Shown piece by piece: positions 21,079-33,175 of a stretch of 64,000 nt of DNA. The position numbers were made by a program, and so were the translations under genes. Position 1 is the first letter of the stretch, and every line of letters starts with the position of its first letter. The DNA comes from Fulvia fulva (Eukaryota; Ascomycota; Dothideomycetes; Mycosphaerellales; Mycosphaerellaceae): the NCBI RefSeq assembly GCF_020509005.1, contig NC_063013.1, positions 1,550,001-1,614,000 on the forward strand. Direction: 5' to 3'. Under the pieces are notes generated by a model. The model made no database searches, was not told the DNA's origin, and saw nothing but the letters and a program-made list of their open reading frames with translations.

Positions 21079-23294
21079 GTATGACTCCCCATCATCAAGA
21101 CTATGCTCGAATTCTGATCATCGAACAGCGTCGTCTTCAAATTCTTCTTTTGGTATCAAGCGGCGTTCAGGAATATCATACTGGTTCAGGAGGCTACTTT
21201 GCAGCGTTACGTTACCCTAGCGAGGAGTCTCGGCAAAGGTGTTGCGGCTGGTGGAAGGGAAAGGGAAACCGACGGGATAGAGAAAGCGGCCTTGACTGAG
21301 AGTCGGCCCGGGAGTCAAATGGATTACACGGAAAGGGCGGCGGTTGGTTGAACAGTGCTGGACTGACTGATTCGGGGTGCAAGGAAGAGGCCTGTCCGCG
21401 AGGACATTTTGGGGAAACAAAGATCTAATCAACTTTTACAGTAATGCTCGGCGCACAACAGGAGGGAGGGATCTGGAAGCCGCTACGAAATAGACAGCAA
21501 GTAGCGATGTTTAGCCTTGTTCACAGCCACCTGGTTTGGGGGGCTGGGCATGTATTACAAGACGTTCACACAGCATTCCTCCATTGGCCATGCGCCCGCT
21601 GTCCCAATGACCTGGATGTCGAAGCTTTTGCTCCGATGAGATGAATCCCTTTGCACCTTCTCTCGGTCAGAGTTACTCCAAAGTCAGCTTGTCCCCTGCC
21701 AGCTACGTCCTCATCTGATACGTCAACGACAGGCACATGGGGGTCGCATGGACATGAACTTACGCCTGGAACAGGTATAGTGAGGCTAAAGATGCTGGAT
21801 TTAACGCAAACTAAATTCTGTCGACGAGTTTGCAAAGGGATCGTCAACGACTGACTCGCGCGATGCATGTGACATGCGTGCGGCTTGCATATGCAGTCTC
21901 CAAGTCATGCAGGTCGAGCATCGGCAAGGACTGGCCGTTGGACCTTCCGGTGTCGTGCCGAAGGATGGTGCATCTGGATGTACGGGATGTGTGTGGGCTG
22001 TGCCGAAGCGGGATCGTGAAGTACTTGGTTTTGTAGCTGGGCTATCGACTGGGGCCTCATGACTAACGCATCTTGTCATCTCGCCGTTACTTCGTCACCT
22101 CTCATCTCATCGTCTCATCGTGCTATCTTCGTTACTCTGGCGACTCGTAGTGCCTCGGTCCTCATCCCTCGTGGCCCGGGTTCACCTTGCGTGGAGCTTA
22201 GACTGGGCAGGTCTGTGACAATAGTCAGCATGATGGCACCTTCCTGCCGTGGTCTGTTATCAATCTTACAGTGCCGCAAGAGCCGCATGTCTTGCCAGAG
22301 GCGGTGGCACCGCACTTAGGACCTGTGTCAACGATATCAGCCTCTATCTCAAAGCTCGGGTCGATCGCTAGGCTTACAGGTTGGATGCATGGTGCTGGGA
22401 GTGATAAGCTTTTGTGGAGAGCACTTTGATGGTCTTTTGGTGGATTTGGATCGAATTTGTTCAGAGGGTGTTTGAGAGCAAGAGGAAGATGTTGCTCGTA
22501 AGCTCGGTGATTACCTAGAAGGTGGGGCAGAAACAGCGCACGTGAAGCTCGAAATCGCGCTAGGCTGGAGTAAGAAGTAGTGAAGTGAAAACAGCCTCGG
22601 CAGCAACGGCCCATGGCCAACGGCTCCTGCTACACTTCATCTCTTCACCTCCTACACAGCCCATGGAGACCGCTGCTACACTTGAGGTATCGCAACGAGA
22701 TCTCACAATCTCACGACTCATGCCTCTTCCTCTTCCAGCAGTCTAAACGATTCCATCAACCCCTGCACGAGAGCTACGGACCGCACCTTCTTCCGTGCCG
22801 AGCAATTCCACAAAACACAACATCTCGAACCTCATTCGTTCCCTGTTCTGAAATACATCCGCACTACCTCCCTCAAACACCCAGGCCAAGACCGAACCAC
22901 CCATCGCCGCCATCCAGTACCTTGCTCAAGCATCGCATTGCAAGGTGACAGGCGCCGCCCGAAACATGGGGTACGACTCGTACCTTCCTATGTTGGCAAC
23001 ATTGGCGGTTATGCATCCTCCTGATGTGTGTCCGGCGTGTCTGGAGACGGTTCTCAGTGAGCACTTCGTTGTCGGCCAGTCACGCCAGTGATGTGGCAGG
23101 TCGGCACGCGGAATGCACTCCTGCCATTCTGCCAGAACGATTGACTTGGTGATTTCAGGAGCCACAATAGCAGCATCGCGGCTAGGATCGTGGTATAGAT
23201 GCCCCGCGCGTTGACAGTACTTTAGTGCCACGAGGGACCGCAGTCGATCATTCTTCAGGTACAGTCCAGATCTTTTGCGATCGGCGGTTGACAT
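21079..23294. other. Gene-poor stretch of about 2.2 kb
   Basis: No coding frame with domain or splice support. Frames at 22225-22620 (minus) and 22613-22948 (plus) are low-complexity Ser, Pro and His rich. The end is the lipase promoter. Confidence 0.4.
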
Positions 23295-24453
23295 TTGTTT
23301 TCATTCGTTCTTTACTTTATGCTCTGTACAATGTCTCCACTCGTTGTTCTGATTCTACTGTTCTCTGTACAGACCACGATCGCTAGCCCAATTGTTGAAA
23401 GACGGGCTCCGACCTTTGTCTTCGATGGGGACGCGCCTTTCTCGGTCAGCGCCAATGACTTGGCAGCATCGCTTACCTGTCCATATGGCAATCCATCAGC
23501 TGCGTCGCCACCTGTACTGCTCATTCACGGCACCGCAACAACAGGACAAGAATCATGGGGCGATGGCTATGTTCCAGCTTTGAAGGCCAACGGCTTCACA
23601 GCATGCTACATCACAATCCGTAAGACCGGTCGACATACACATGTCATCGATCACCTCTGACATTCTCCAGCCAACCGCGCCATGGGCGACATGCAAGTCA
23701 ACGCCGAATACGTCGCCTACAACATCCACGCCATCTCCTCCCTCTCCGGCAACATTCCCACAGCCGTCATAACCCACTCCCAAGGCGGTCCCGTAACGCA
23801 GTGGGCCCTCCAATTCTGGCCGAGCACACGATCAGTCACCCGCGCCTTCGTCGCCCTTTCACCGGATTTCCACGGCGTTGAGCTACTGAACAGCGACAGT
23901 CTCTTGTCCAACATCTGCTCCAGCGGGATCTGCCAGGCGTCACTGTGGCAGCAAAGTGCTGGAAGCCACTGGTACGATACGTTGCATGCACACGAATTCT
24001 CCGCGCAAGTTCCCACCACTAGCATCTGGACGCAATTCGATGGTGTTGTTACGCCGGCGGGAGGGAATGCACAGGTACGTGTCCGGGGGGAAGAGGGTTT
24101 GCCACAGGCTCCCGGACGAGTATAGCTAACAGTTCCTTCTTCGGTAGCTTCCCGGCGCGAACGTCGTGTCGGTGCAAAGCTTATGTCCACTTCGACCGGA
24201 TAGTCATGTTACAATGACGATCTCAAGCGCTGCTTATGCGTTGGCGCTTGACGCTTTGAGAAACAATGGTGTTGCCAGCATGGCAAGGGTAAGGAGGAAG
24301 GCTCTAAATATCTGCTTGAGATTTGCAGCACCCGGGATGAATGTGAACATCGCCAAGGACATCGGATCTTTGCTGGAGAACTTGGTCGATGGAGTACTTC
24401 TCGGTGGTCCGAAGCTGAAGGCGGAACCTGCTATTGCTGCTCATGCCCAATAG
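23295..24453 (+). CDS. Secreted lipase, CalB-like alpha/beta hydrolase
   Basis: Hydrolyses esters, probably extracellularly; related to Candida antarctica lipase B. Exons 23295-23619, 23671-24074 and 24148-24453 (introns with CTCTGAC and GCTAAC branch sites) give 344 residues. A signal peptide is present. Two starts are possible, 23295 or 23331 (MSPLVVLILLFSVQTTIA), and the second gives the more typical length. ERR after it may be a Kex2 site. The oxyanion strand is PVLLIHGTATTG. The nucleophile Ser145 sits in THSQGG, the acid Asp232 in QFDGVVTP and the base His263 in DSHVT, counted from 23295. The family's QWALQFWPS after the nucleophile is conserved. The frame looks intact. Confidence 0.85.
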
Positions 24454-25515
24454 AAGTATCTCATGCCTGCGAATGTACATCGATACTTACAGACCAGGGT
24501 TGGAAATAGTATACCCCACAGAGGGTCACCTCCGCTATTGATAGGAAGGTCACGGACGGCAGAAAAGACAATCATAACAGCCCAGCGATCGTACGATAAA
24601 TAGCCGGCACGACAATCATCTTCGAAACGTGGCATATCATCACCAGCACCTCGCATCTGACAGTACAAAACACATCAATAGCATACCACTGAGCCATCGA
24701 GCCCGTCTCTGATGCACCGCAGCATTCTCCCTCATATGTACCTGCGGCAATGCTCCTCACAATACCATCTTCTGTAGCAAACAGCAATCCAAAGCCTCTG
24801 TGTGGCATCATCTTCACTCAGTGCAGCACCGAGCCCCATGCCATATCACGCAGCCCAAAAAAAAGACGAAGCACGACACCCCACCACTGCGCAGTCCCGA
24901 AGACCAACGTCTCCGAGGGGGGCAGTGGCAGATGCTGCCTCATACCACTAAGCCATCGCACTCCGTCTCTGGAGGTCAAGTCCCTCGTGCTGTAGATATA
25001 CCATCATTCATGCAGTGGCTGAACCGCACACGAAGTCATCGTGCTGGAGGCTATAGCGAGGTCGTGGTGAAAGACATTCGCCAGACTTATACAGCTTGTT
25101 CAAAATGGCTATTCAACGGTTGTTGAACGTTGGTTCAATATTGAAGACTGCTGCCACAGGTTATGGTCCGTTGTGCCGGCGTCGGCGTCTGTCCATCTTC
25201 TTACACACCTGATGTACTTCAATGGATTGCATGCCTACAGCGTCGACTTAGTTTCTGCTGTGAATTTTGGCGTGGGAACTTGTCCGCTAAAGTGAACACA
25301 GAAGCTCTTTCATATTCATCTATCTATAAACATCGCAAACGTCAACGCGCTGCCTCATGCAATGGTCATCCCTTTTTCAATAGTGCTTCATTGATTCGTC
25401 ATCACCATCAACACCAATACATCCACGTTACGCCGGCTGCGCCGATCCTCTATCACTGATCATGCTCGATTTTGCGGCCAGACTGGCCCTCATGATGGTG
25501 GTCCGTCATGCCTCT
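24454..25515. other. Convergent intergenic region
   Basis: Lies between the 3' ends of the lipase and Hsp88 genes. No gene or strong repeat seen; a poly-A run of eight occurs near 24860. Confidence 0.4.
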
Positions 25516-28096
25516 CTAAGCCTCCTCGACCTCAGCAGGTTGGTCGGCATCCTTCATCTCCTCGTCCGGCTTCTGCGGGGCAGCATCAGAGCCATCGTTC
25601 ATAATCTTTGCAGCCTCCTCAGCTTTCCGCTTCTCCTCGGCGGCCTTCTTTGCTGCCTCCTCTTCTGCGCGCTTCTTGGCTGCGGCCTCTTCGGCGATCC
25701 TTCTTCGTGCGTCTTCCTCTTCTTGTCGCTTGTCGTTGAAGCGCTGGATAACTGGGCCAGCAGATGCGCGGAGTTCGTCAAGCTTGGCGACGTATTGTGC
25801 CTTCTTGGCATCTTCGCCGTCGTCGTAAAGCCAGTCCTGAGGACAATCGTCAGTATACAGTCGATCATGTTATGCCGAGTCAGTAGACTTACCTCGAGCT
25901 CTTCGCACTTCGCCCGAATCTTCTCCTTCTCCTCATCACTGGCAAAGTCTGAGTATCCGTTACTCTCGTATGGCTCCTCGATCTTCGCACGCATGGCGTA
26001 GATCTCCGACTCGAGCTCGTTCTTCTTGTCTTCGGTCTCCGCGACAAGCTTGTCCTCTGACACCATCTGGCCTTCCTTCTCCATGTAGTTGTCCTTGGCA
26101 GCCTGGTCGAGCGAGGCGGTGCCGGCGGACAGAGGGAGGTCGCCCTTGCGGACTTGCTTCTTGACCTTGCGCGTCTTGACGGGTGCTTTGGCCTCGCCGT
26201 TGGCCTTATCATCGGTGTCCATTGCCTGTCGGTTTGTCAGCAATGGTTCGTTCGGCTTCGATCGCTTTGCCGCTCGATCTTGCTCCGGAGAGCTGCGCAG
26301 GTTCCGCAAGTCGGTTGCTGTGCACTCGAGCGATCTTTCCTCCTCTTCGCTCGAAATAAAAGCAGGTCGCACAGAATTCAAATGCTGGATAGTACTCACA
26401 TCACCGTCCTTCTTCTCCTCTGTAATAGGCTCTTCAATCTCCTGCTCCTCTACGTAGTATCCTTGCTCGACGTTGAGCACACCGTGCAGGTTCAGGCGAG
26501 CCTTGAGCTTGCAGATCATGAAATCCTCCTTGCCCTCTGCCTTGACGCCCTTCACGCTGAATCGACCAATCCATGGGTTGATCTTACCGGGAAGCTGCTC
26601 AGGCTTGGCGTACTTGGCCTCGAGCTCGAATGGCTGTTTGCGGTAAAATGTGAGGATCTTGGTCGATGGCATCGCGTTGCCTCGGTTGAAGACGGTGAGG
26701 TTGGTGTCTTCGTCTGGAATGTCCGGCGACTTTTCCCAGGCGAACTCGATTGGGTAGTTGACCACGTCCTGCACGCTGAAGTCGCGGACACGGAAAACTG
26801 GCGAAAGGATGGCACAGCTGAAAGCGCAGCCTCTGGCGATGGCCTCGTCGGCGTTCATGGTGTAGTTGAGTGGCTTGCCGAAGAAGTTCTGGATAGCGGC
26901 CTTGAGTGCTGGTACACGAGTGCAACCACCAACAAGCTCAACGAAGTCGATGTCTTCCGCCTTGAGCTTGGCATCTGCGAGAGCCTGCTCGAGGGGCACG
27001 GTTGCACGCTGCAGGAGGGCCTTGACACCTGGGAGTTCTTCCATTTCCTCACGCTTAAGCATGCCTCGTACGTCCACATCGTTCATGAGGGACTCGATGT
27101 TGATTGGTGCCATTGCGTTGGCAGATAGGACCTTCTTCAGCTTCTCGACTGCCGCTGCGACACGCACACGCGCCTTGGGGTTCTCGTAGATGTCTAGAAA
27201 TGGAGATAGATTAGTTGGGCTGCTCTGCGACGATGTCGAGATGAGCTTGAGAAAGGAAATGACAATCTTACTCACCAATCCTGTTTCTTTCCTTGAATTC
27301 GTCCCTGAAGTGGTCGACAATGGCCTTGTCGAAGTTGCGACCACCGAAATGCCTGTCGTAGGCGGTAGAGATGATCTTGAGCTCACCCTTGCGGAACTCT
27401 GCGATTGTCGCGGTGTAATTGCTAGCACCAATGTCGATGAATGCGGTTCGTCGTGGCTTCTCCTCTGCGGTCGGTAGGTCGAGCTTTGTGATACCGTAGC
27501 CAAGAGCGGTCGCGGTTGTCTCGTTGATCAATCGGAGCACCTTCAAGCCGGCCACCTCTGCTGCGTCCAACAAGCCTCTACGCTGTGCGTCGGTATACCA
27601 TGCTGGAACGGAGATGACCATGTCGTTCACGGGTAGTCTCAGCTCTTTCGATGCGGTGTCACGGATCTTGGTGAGGAACATGGCAATCAGCTGGGTAGCT
27701 GAGAACTTCTGCTTCTCGCCCATGTATGTGACCTCGGCGCCGACCTGGCCATTGACCTCGCACAGCGGCGCCGAGACAAACTCTTGCTCGATCTGTACAT
27801 CGGGATCTTGTAATGAGCGGCCGGCGAGTCGTGTGAGGGAGCCGACGGTGTTCTTGAGGTTCGAGACTTCCTGCGTCTTTGCGGACTCGCCCAAGTATCG
27901 TGCCTTAGGACCAAAGCCTACGAGGGAGGGAGTCGCACGGTTCGAGACTTCGTTGGTGATGACATCGACACCCTTATTCCGCGCAACAGCCTGTGATGTG
28001 TGTGTTAGCCATATCTTGTGCTGATCTGTTCGGGGGACGTGTTTGCCTTACAATGACACTGTTTTGCGTCCCGAGGTCGAGACCGACGACCGACAT
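25516..28096 (-). CDS. hsp88: Hsp110/Hsp88 chaperone (nucleotide exchange factor of Hsp70)
   Basis: Cytosolic Hsp110-class protein that exchanges nucleotide on Hsp70 and holds unfolded clients (yeast SSE1). Exons 28096-28052, 27990-27276, 27193-26400, 26225-25893 and 25836-25516 give 735 residues. The N terminus MSVVGLDLGTQNSVI is the Hsp70-type phosphate loop. INETTATALGYG, AFIDIGASNYTATIAEF and FVELVGGCTRVPALK follow in the ATPase domain, and NYPIEFAWEKSPD opens the substrate domain. An acidic linker precedes TRKVKKQVRKGDLPL, and a long charged helix (Glu, Lys, Ala) ends the protein. The fourth intron (26226-26399, 174 nt) is a multiple of three without stops, so a retained form with 58 extra residues is possible. 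The first exon codes only 15 residues, as is usual for this gene. Confidence 0.93.
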
Positions 28097-28746
28097 CTTT
28101 GCTGGTGTTCGTTTCGCTGTGGTAGAGATTTGCTATGCGATGCCGCGAGAGTGTCTATTGTGTTGGGAGAATGTTGGTGGTGTGTTTCGAGTGTTTGGTG
28201 TGGGATGTAGTGAGAAGTTCAAAAGATTTGCTGGTGTGACGAACGTGGGGCTGAGGCTCAAGGCAAATCAACGGGCAACGACGACGAGGATGATGTTGAA
28301 CAACACATCCACACACCAGACACACCACACGACGGTCCAAGCGTTTCAGCGCCAGCAACTTTTCGAAGCTGATACGAAAATGCCAGAACCTACTTTTCAC
28401 AAGCCACAGTGGCACGGTAGCCACACTACGGACGGCTATAGAAGCTTTTGTGACAATCACGTGAAAGAGACGGCGACGACAGGGTCCACGAACTCAAGCT
28501 TCTGCCGTGTCAACGACAACAGACGAGCACGAGTTGGCACCTGCCATGCACCAGCCCATCCGATGCAGCATACAGACGTGTTGTGTTGTGGTTGATCACA
28601 TGGGCTTGACCCGCGTCGTGCTGCTTCACAGACATGACTCTCCGACCGGAGTCGTGCTTAGAAGCAGCGAGCAGGCTCCCGGTTGCCACAGCATCATGGA
28701 TAACCTCAGCTTCAGCATGAGATCTTAGCATGTCCTTCACTTACAC
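28097..28746. other. Hsp88 promoter region
   Basis: Divergent upstream region. A CACGTG E-box is present near 28459. I did not find a clean three-unit heat-shock element. Confidence 0.4.
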
Positions 28747-29178
28747 ATGGCTTCCGCAGTACGACAACGCTCCGCCGACATTGCTGTCCTGGATTCAACG
28801 TCTTCAGGACAGCACAACGGCCTTTGGTCTGCCACGGCGTTCACTAACGCAACAGGAAGGCCACTCGCCTCGCTGTTCACCAGCGAATGTGCATGGATGG
28901 TCGATTCTCACAGGCCAAACGCTTCTCACATGCCGCTCCGGGCCACGCTCGATGATCTAGGGCCTCGGTTGGGGCACCCCAATACTGCAGAACGCAAACT
29001 GTTCAGATCCTTCTTAATTTCTTGGCAGTCTGAACATGGGCTCATCCTCGAGGGTTATGTCTGTGGGCAGGCAAGGATGCCGACATGGGGCCGATGCATC
29101 TCGTTGCCAACCCGCAACGCGTCGCGATCACGCGACTCGATTGCTCACGACCTGAAACCCGTCGTACTTGACTACTGA
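28747..29178 (+). CDS. Hypothetical protein, doubtful
   Basis: An uninterrupted frame of 143 residues (MASAVRQRSADIAVLD start) that ends 17 nt before the next start. No domain, signal peptide or repeat is visible. Composition is protein-like but Arg- and Ser-rich. It may be a real small gene, a leader frame of the following gene, or chance. Confidence 0.3.
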   Translation: MASAVRQRSADIAVLDSTSSGQHNGLWSATAFTNATGRPLASLFTSECAWMVDSHRPNASHMPLRATLDDLGPRLGHPNTAERKLFRSFLISWQSEHGLILEGYVCGQARMPTWGRCISLPTRNASRSRDSIAHDLKPVVLDY

Positions 29179-29195
29179 CTTGACCACCGGATACC

Positions 29196-29998
29196 ATGGC
29201 CTCGGATGCTCTGCTGAATATCATCCTCTATACGGTATACCAAGGAAATGTCGATACATCTATCGCCGAAGCTCTACTTTATGAGAATCGTTTACACTCA
29301 GTCGTGGACAGTTGGCATGGCGACAAAGCTGGCGTGGTCGTTCGAGAGGGCATGTGCTTCGCGAGCAAGTCTCCCGGCGGTGCCAAAATAACGGTCGAGC
29401 ATAATGTCGGCTGGTACAGGGATGGCATCATATTGTCCGATTCGGCATCGGATACAAGATTATATTGGATCGACCCCTTCAAAGCATGGGACTCGCCGCC
29501 GACTTTCTGGGGGGATCTTGGCTGGCTTTGCATAACGATGTGGTCATGTAGTGATCCCGAGGAGATTGTGGGACGACATGTTTTTCACTTCCGTAGTGCA
29601 GGTGAGGCTCAGCAAAGGGAAGCCATAGGGAGGCACACTGAACTCGATAGAATCACGAGCAGGAAGCCCGCGAAAGGCAGAAGATTGAAGCATTTTTTCA
29701 TGAACGCGCGGAACTTCGTAGAATCAACGGCAATACGTGGGCACCTGATGTGCGGTTCGAGAACTCCAACGGCGCCAGATTCAAAGACACCTTTTGGAGA
29801 TACAGGCCGACCGAACCATCGCAGCCGAGCTCCACGGCAAGTACAGCTCAGTTGGAGAGGAAGAGGCGTTTTGTGACACTTGAATTGGAGAAAGCAGAGG
29901 TGGAAAGACAACTACTCGAGAATGAGAAGAAGAAGATCAAGCTGCGAAACGACCTGCTCCAGATCGAAGCGGACATTGAGCAAGCGGAAGCTTCATGA
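29196..29998 (+). pseudogene. Hypothetical protein with C-terminal coiled coil, frameshifted
   Basis: Family unknown. The first frame runs from MASDALLNIILYTVYQG at 29196 through a Trp-rich middle (WGDLGWLCITMWSCSDPEE) to about 29660 (ELDRITS). After that the coding character moves to another frame: EARERQKIEAFFHERAELRR, then WRYRPTEPSQPSS and a heptad-rich helix (LEKAEVERQLLENEKKKIK) ending at 29998. The stop at 29648-29650 in the second frame prevents a simple upstream extension. One missing base near 29660 would restore one frame of about 267 residues. An intron ending at 29662 would need a poor donor (GTTTTT or GTGGGA) and lacks a good branch site, so a frameshift is more likely. Confidence 0.5.
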
Positions 29999-31910
29999 GC
30001 GCTGATCGCGGGATTATGTCGAGCATACCATCAGCGTCTGCCCATATCTCATACGGCATCTTACCGCAGGACGATGATGTGGTACATGTATCGGAACAGA
30101 TGCTGCTGTGAAGTATGACTTTCCTCGCGAATATCACGGCCCTAAGAAGCGAATCCTAGTTCCCACGATTTCCGGGCAAGTGCACCTTTCAACATAGCAC
30201 ATGGCTGATCGCTTTCCTTTGTACCGCATGTGCTGATCTGCTCTCGCTTATAGGTATTGCGTAGCGAACGTGAGACTCTTTCACATGAAGTTGTTGGCCA
30301 TCAGGTTGCTGTCCCCATGCACTCCATACGTGGCCCACCCGAAAGTGTTCTGCTGGCCACAAGTGATGTCTGACTCTCGTGTATGCGCGTTCGATTCTGC
30401 ACCTCGCCTGAAGATGTAGAGTCGTCTGAGGAGCGTTCGCTACGAAGTCTTTCGTCCGTGTCTGTACAGCTCTGCATCGACAGAGCAGGATGGTTCATGG
30501 TGTGGTCGTCGAAGTCAAGTGCGTATGCTCCTGCTTTCGTAGACTGTTGATGTTGGGTGTTCTGTGTCGAAGGATCTTTCGAAGAATCTTCCTTTCCAGA
30601 GCTTATGGAGTTTGGCACCAGGAAGCGGGTGTCAATCGCTCAGCGTCTGCCATGCTTCGACAACGGACACAACTTTCGTACGCTGCAGCGGCGATGTAAG
30701 AGCTCAGCCTGCCCCAGATCTATGCCCTCCGAGGCTGGCCAAGTCAGCGGAAAAACTCTTCGTTCCTCGAATCGAAGCTAGGAACTTTAGGCGTGGCTCA
30801 TTCGGGCACATTTTTCTGATCACAAGTCGGTTCCCGATCACGAAATAGTGGCTACGCGTCGTGCAATGCCTGCCATTTCGACACCATGCACGGCTTTTGG
30901 ACGTCGCAGGAGCAATGCAGGAGCTCAGCCTGCCTCGAAGCTTGAAATTTCTCGGTCATGAACTGAGCACGAAGTAGCGGTTGCGCGTCATGCAGTGCCT
31001 GCCATTTCGATACCATCCACGGCTTTTGGACGTTACGGGAGCGATGCAGGAGCTCAGCCTGCCTTGAAACGTAACATCCGCATCGTCGTGAATCCCCGTT
31101 GCACTTCACCTGCCGCAGGCACTGATGATCGCTTTGCATGCGCCGTGCCTCCCTCGAACATTACTGAACGATCGAAATCGTCAGGACCCTTGCCCGAAAT
31201 AGCTCGTCGAGCCAGTGGACTGGAAATTCGGAATCGCATGGCTGGCACGTGCCGAAAGCTTGGCTTCCACCACCGGCGTTGATTCAGCCTTGCGCTTCAT
31301 GCATTCGCGCGCGACAATACAATATATCTGGCCGCTGCTCACTACTGCTATGGCTGTACCACCAAGCGCGCACTCATGGCCGCTCGGCAGACCGTTTCGA
31401 CATGGAAATACACCGCGCACCAATATTCAGGCGTGCGCTTGGCGACTTCTCCAAGGCTGTGGTTGAGAGCTAAAAGTCCAAAGAGCTTGTCACGATGCAA
31501 GATACTATAACATTCGCTGGTATACTCCAAAACATCTCCCATCATTCGCCGAACAACATAGCTATGCTATGAGTCGCAGGAGGACCCGCCGAAGCCATAC
31601 TGCTGGGTGCACAGCGAGAATCACCTTCAGCTGCGCTCCCTCTTCCTCTTTCCTTCCTTTCCTCATCTGCGGATAACATTGGCGATTTTACGAACGGCTT
31701 GCAACTGCAATTCAGAAATCACTTTATCACACATTCTAACCGCTTCAGTAAGACGCTCACCTTCGCATCTCGCAAGGCAGACCAAGGTCCTTCAGAGAAC
31801 TCTTACCGTCGCATAGTCTGTGCGGACAAAGCTTTCACCGACGGTAAATTCAAAGAAACAATCTTCTTTTCCCTTATCGTGCTTGCACTTTAAGGTTCTG
31901 CATCACCACT
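29999..31910. other. Intergenic with duplicated blocks
   Basis: About 1.9 kb without a supported gene. It holds the 95-bp direct duplication listed separately (30841-31064) and a third shorter copy of its end near 30680-30713. Confidence 0.45.
30841..31064. repeat. 95-bp direct duplication
   Basis: Blocks 30841-30935 and 30970-31064 match at most positions (offset 129 bp), sharing CCTGCCATTTCGA, CACGGCTTTTGGACGT and AGGAGCTCAGCCTGCC. A diverged copy of the last part lies at 30680-30713 (GCGATGTAAGAGCTCAGCC). Possibly an old tandem array. Confidence 0.8.
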
Positions 31911-32342
31911 ATGCCTCGCATTCCTGGTGATACAGAGGAGGCCAAGAAGCAGAGGCGGATCGAATACGAGAAGCCGAAGCCTTGGACTCCCGCTCGTGAG
32001 GATAGAGCGATTGAATGGCACGACCGCCTACTGCCGTTCGTCTCGGGCGAACAAATGAGCAGAGAAATAGGTCATCCCCTCGATGAGAGGTGGATTAAGA
32101 AGGTCAGTCCATTCCCATGGGCTGAACTTCGAAAGCTGAGGGATCAGAAGCTTCGGCGACTGCTTTCCGAGGCTTTGAGTGGCTCCGTGCCGCCAGAGCT
32201 CACTCTATGTATCATAGATGAGCTCGTTAAATTACCAGGTGCTTTGGCCCTGGAAGTCGTCGATGAGCGGGGCGCGAACAGCATCGTTGAGGAGGCGTTG
32301 CCAATGCTTATGCAGAGGCTTTCGCTGGGAGGATCCAAGTGA
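31911..32342 (+). CDS. Hypothetical charged helical protein
   Basis: Function unknown. A single exon of 143 residues, MPRIPGDTEEAKKQRR to RLSLGGSK, without signal peptide or membrane span. It is rich in Glu, Arg, Leu and Lys with predicted helices (DQKLRRLLSEALSG; TLCIIDELVKLPGALALEVV). A pyrimidine-rich leader (CTTTTCCCTTATCG) precedes it. The tandem repeat array begins within about 80 bp of the stop codon. Confidence 0.5.
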   Translation: MPRIPGDTEEAKKQRRIEYEKPKPWTPAREDRAIEWHDRLLPFVSGEQMSREIGHPLDERWIKKVSPFPWAELRKLRDQKLRRLLSEALSGSVPPELTLCIIDELVKLPGALALEVVDERGANSIVEEALPMLMQRLSLGGSK

Positions 32343-32419
32343 TCCCCCTCCTCACGTTGCGCGAGATTGCAGATTGGACCTGGCTGGTCTGCAGTTGTTG
32401 AACATCAACCAGGACCCTG

Positions 32420-33175
32420 ATAAGGCTGCCCTACCAGCAGTCGAAGCCGTCCAGTGTGGCGCACATACCGCTTCTGCAAGGACTTGGTCCGAGGAAGTTG
32501 GGTTGAGACCAGAGCATTTGCTTGGTGATGTTGATCATCTGGTCGCCGATGTCCTACCTTGAAGTCGTCCCTTGCTTGGGCGCACCATACCACCGAACGC
32601 AGGACACTTGGTCTGACCATTGCTGTCCGCGGGAAGTGGGTCCTGAGATCGAAGCACTGTTTGGGGTGCTTCTGATCGACGACGTCTTACCATTCAGCCG
32701 TCTGTTACTCGACGCACCACACCACCGAAGCAAGACACCTGGCCTAGCCACCCAGCGTGTTCGTTGAAGTGGGGAGAGATCAGAGCATTGGTTTGGGATG
32801 CACTTCTGATTGTCGACCGTCCAACCACTCAGCCGTCTGTTACTTGACGCACCACACCACTGAAGCAAGACACTTCGAAGCAAAATCGTCGTTGTCCGTG
32901 AACGTGGGTCCTGAGGTCGCAGCATTGTTTGGGATGTTGCTGATCGACGACCGCCCTACCATTCAGCCGTCTGTTACTCGACGCACCACACCACGCCTTC
33001 ACAAGACACTTGGCCTAGCCACCCAAGCTGTCCGTGAACGTGGGTCCTGAGGTCGCAGCATCGTTTGGGATGTTGCTGATCGACGACCGTCCTACCATTC
33101 AGCCGTCTGTTACTCGACGCACCAGACCACTCAGCAAGACACTTCGAATTAGCAACTCGTCGCTGTCCGCTGACG
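32420..33175. repeat. Minisatellite, about 135-bp period, five to six copies
   Basis: The marker CAGCCGTCTGTTACT recurs at about 32695, 32830, 32964 and 33100, i.e. every 134-136 bp, with GACGCACCACACCAC after it and TTTGGGATGTTGCTGATCGA before it in most copies. Two more diverged copies precede the first. Period not a multiple of three, and frames are broken between copies, so it is not coding. Confidence 0.85.

Noticed and set aside
26154..27128. 324-codon plus-strand open frame
   Set aside because: Exact antisense of Hsp88 exons; the Leu- and Val-rich content is the reverse complement of Lys/Glu/Asp-rich coding sequence.
32420..33175. CRISPR-like array
   Set aside because: Long, adjacent, diverged 135-bp units without spacers in a eukaryotic genome: a minisatellite.
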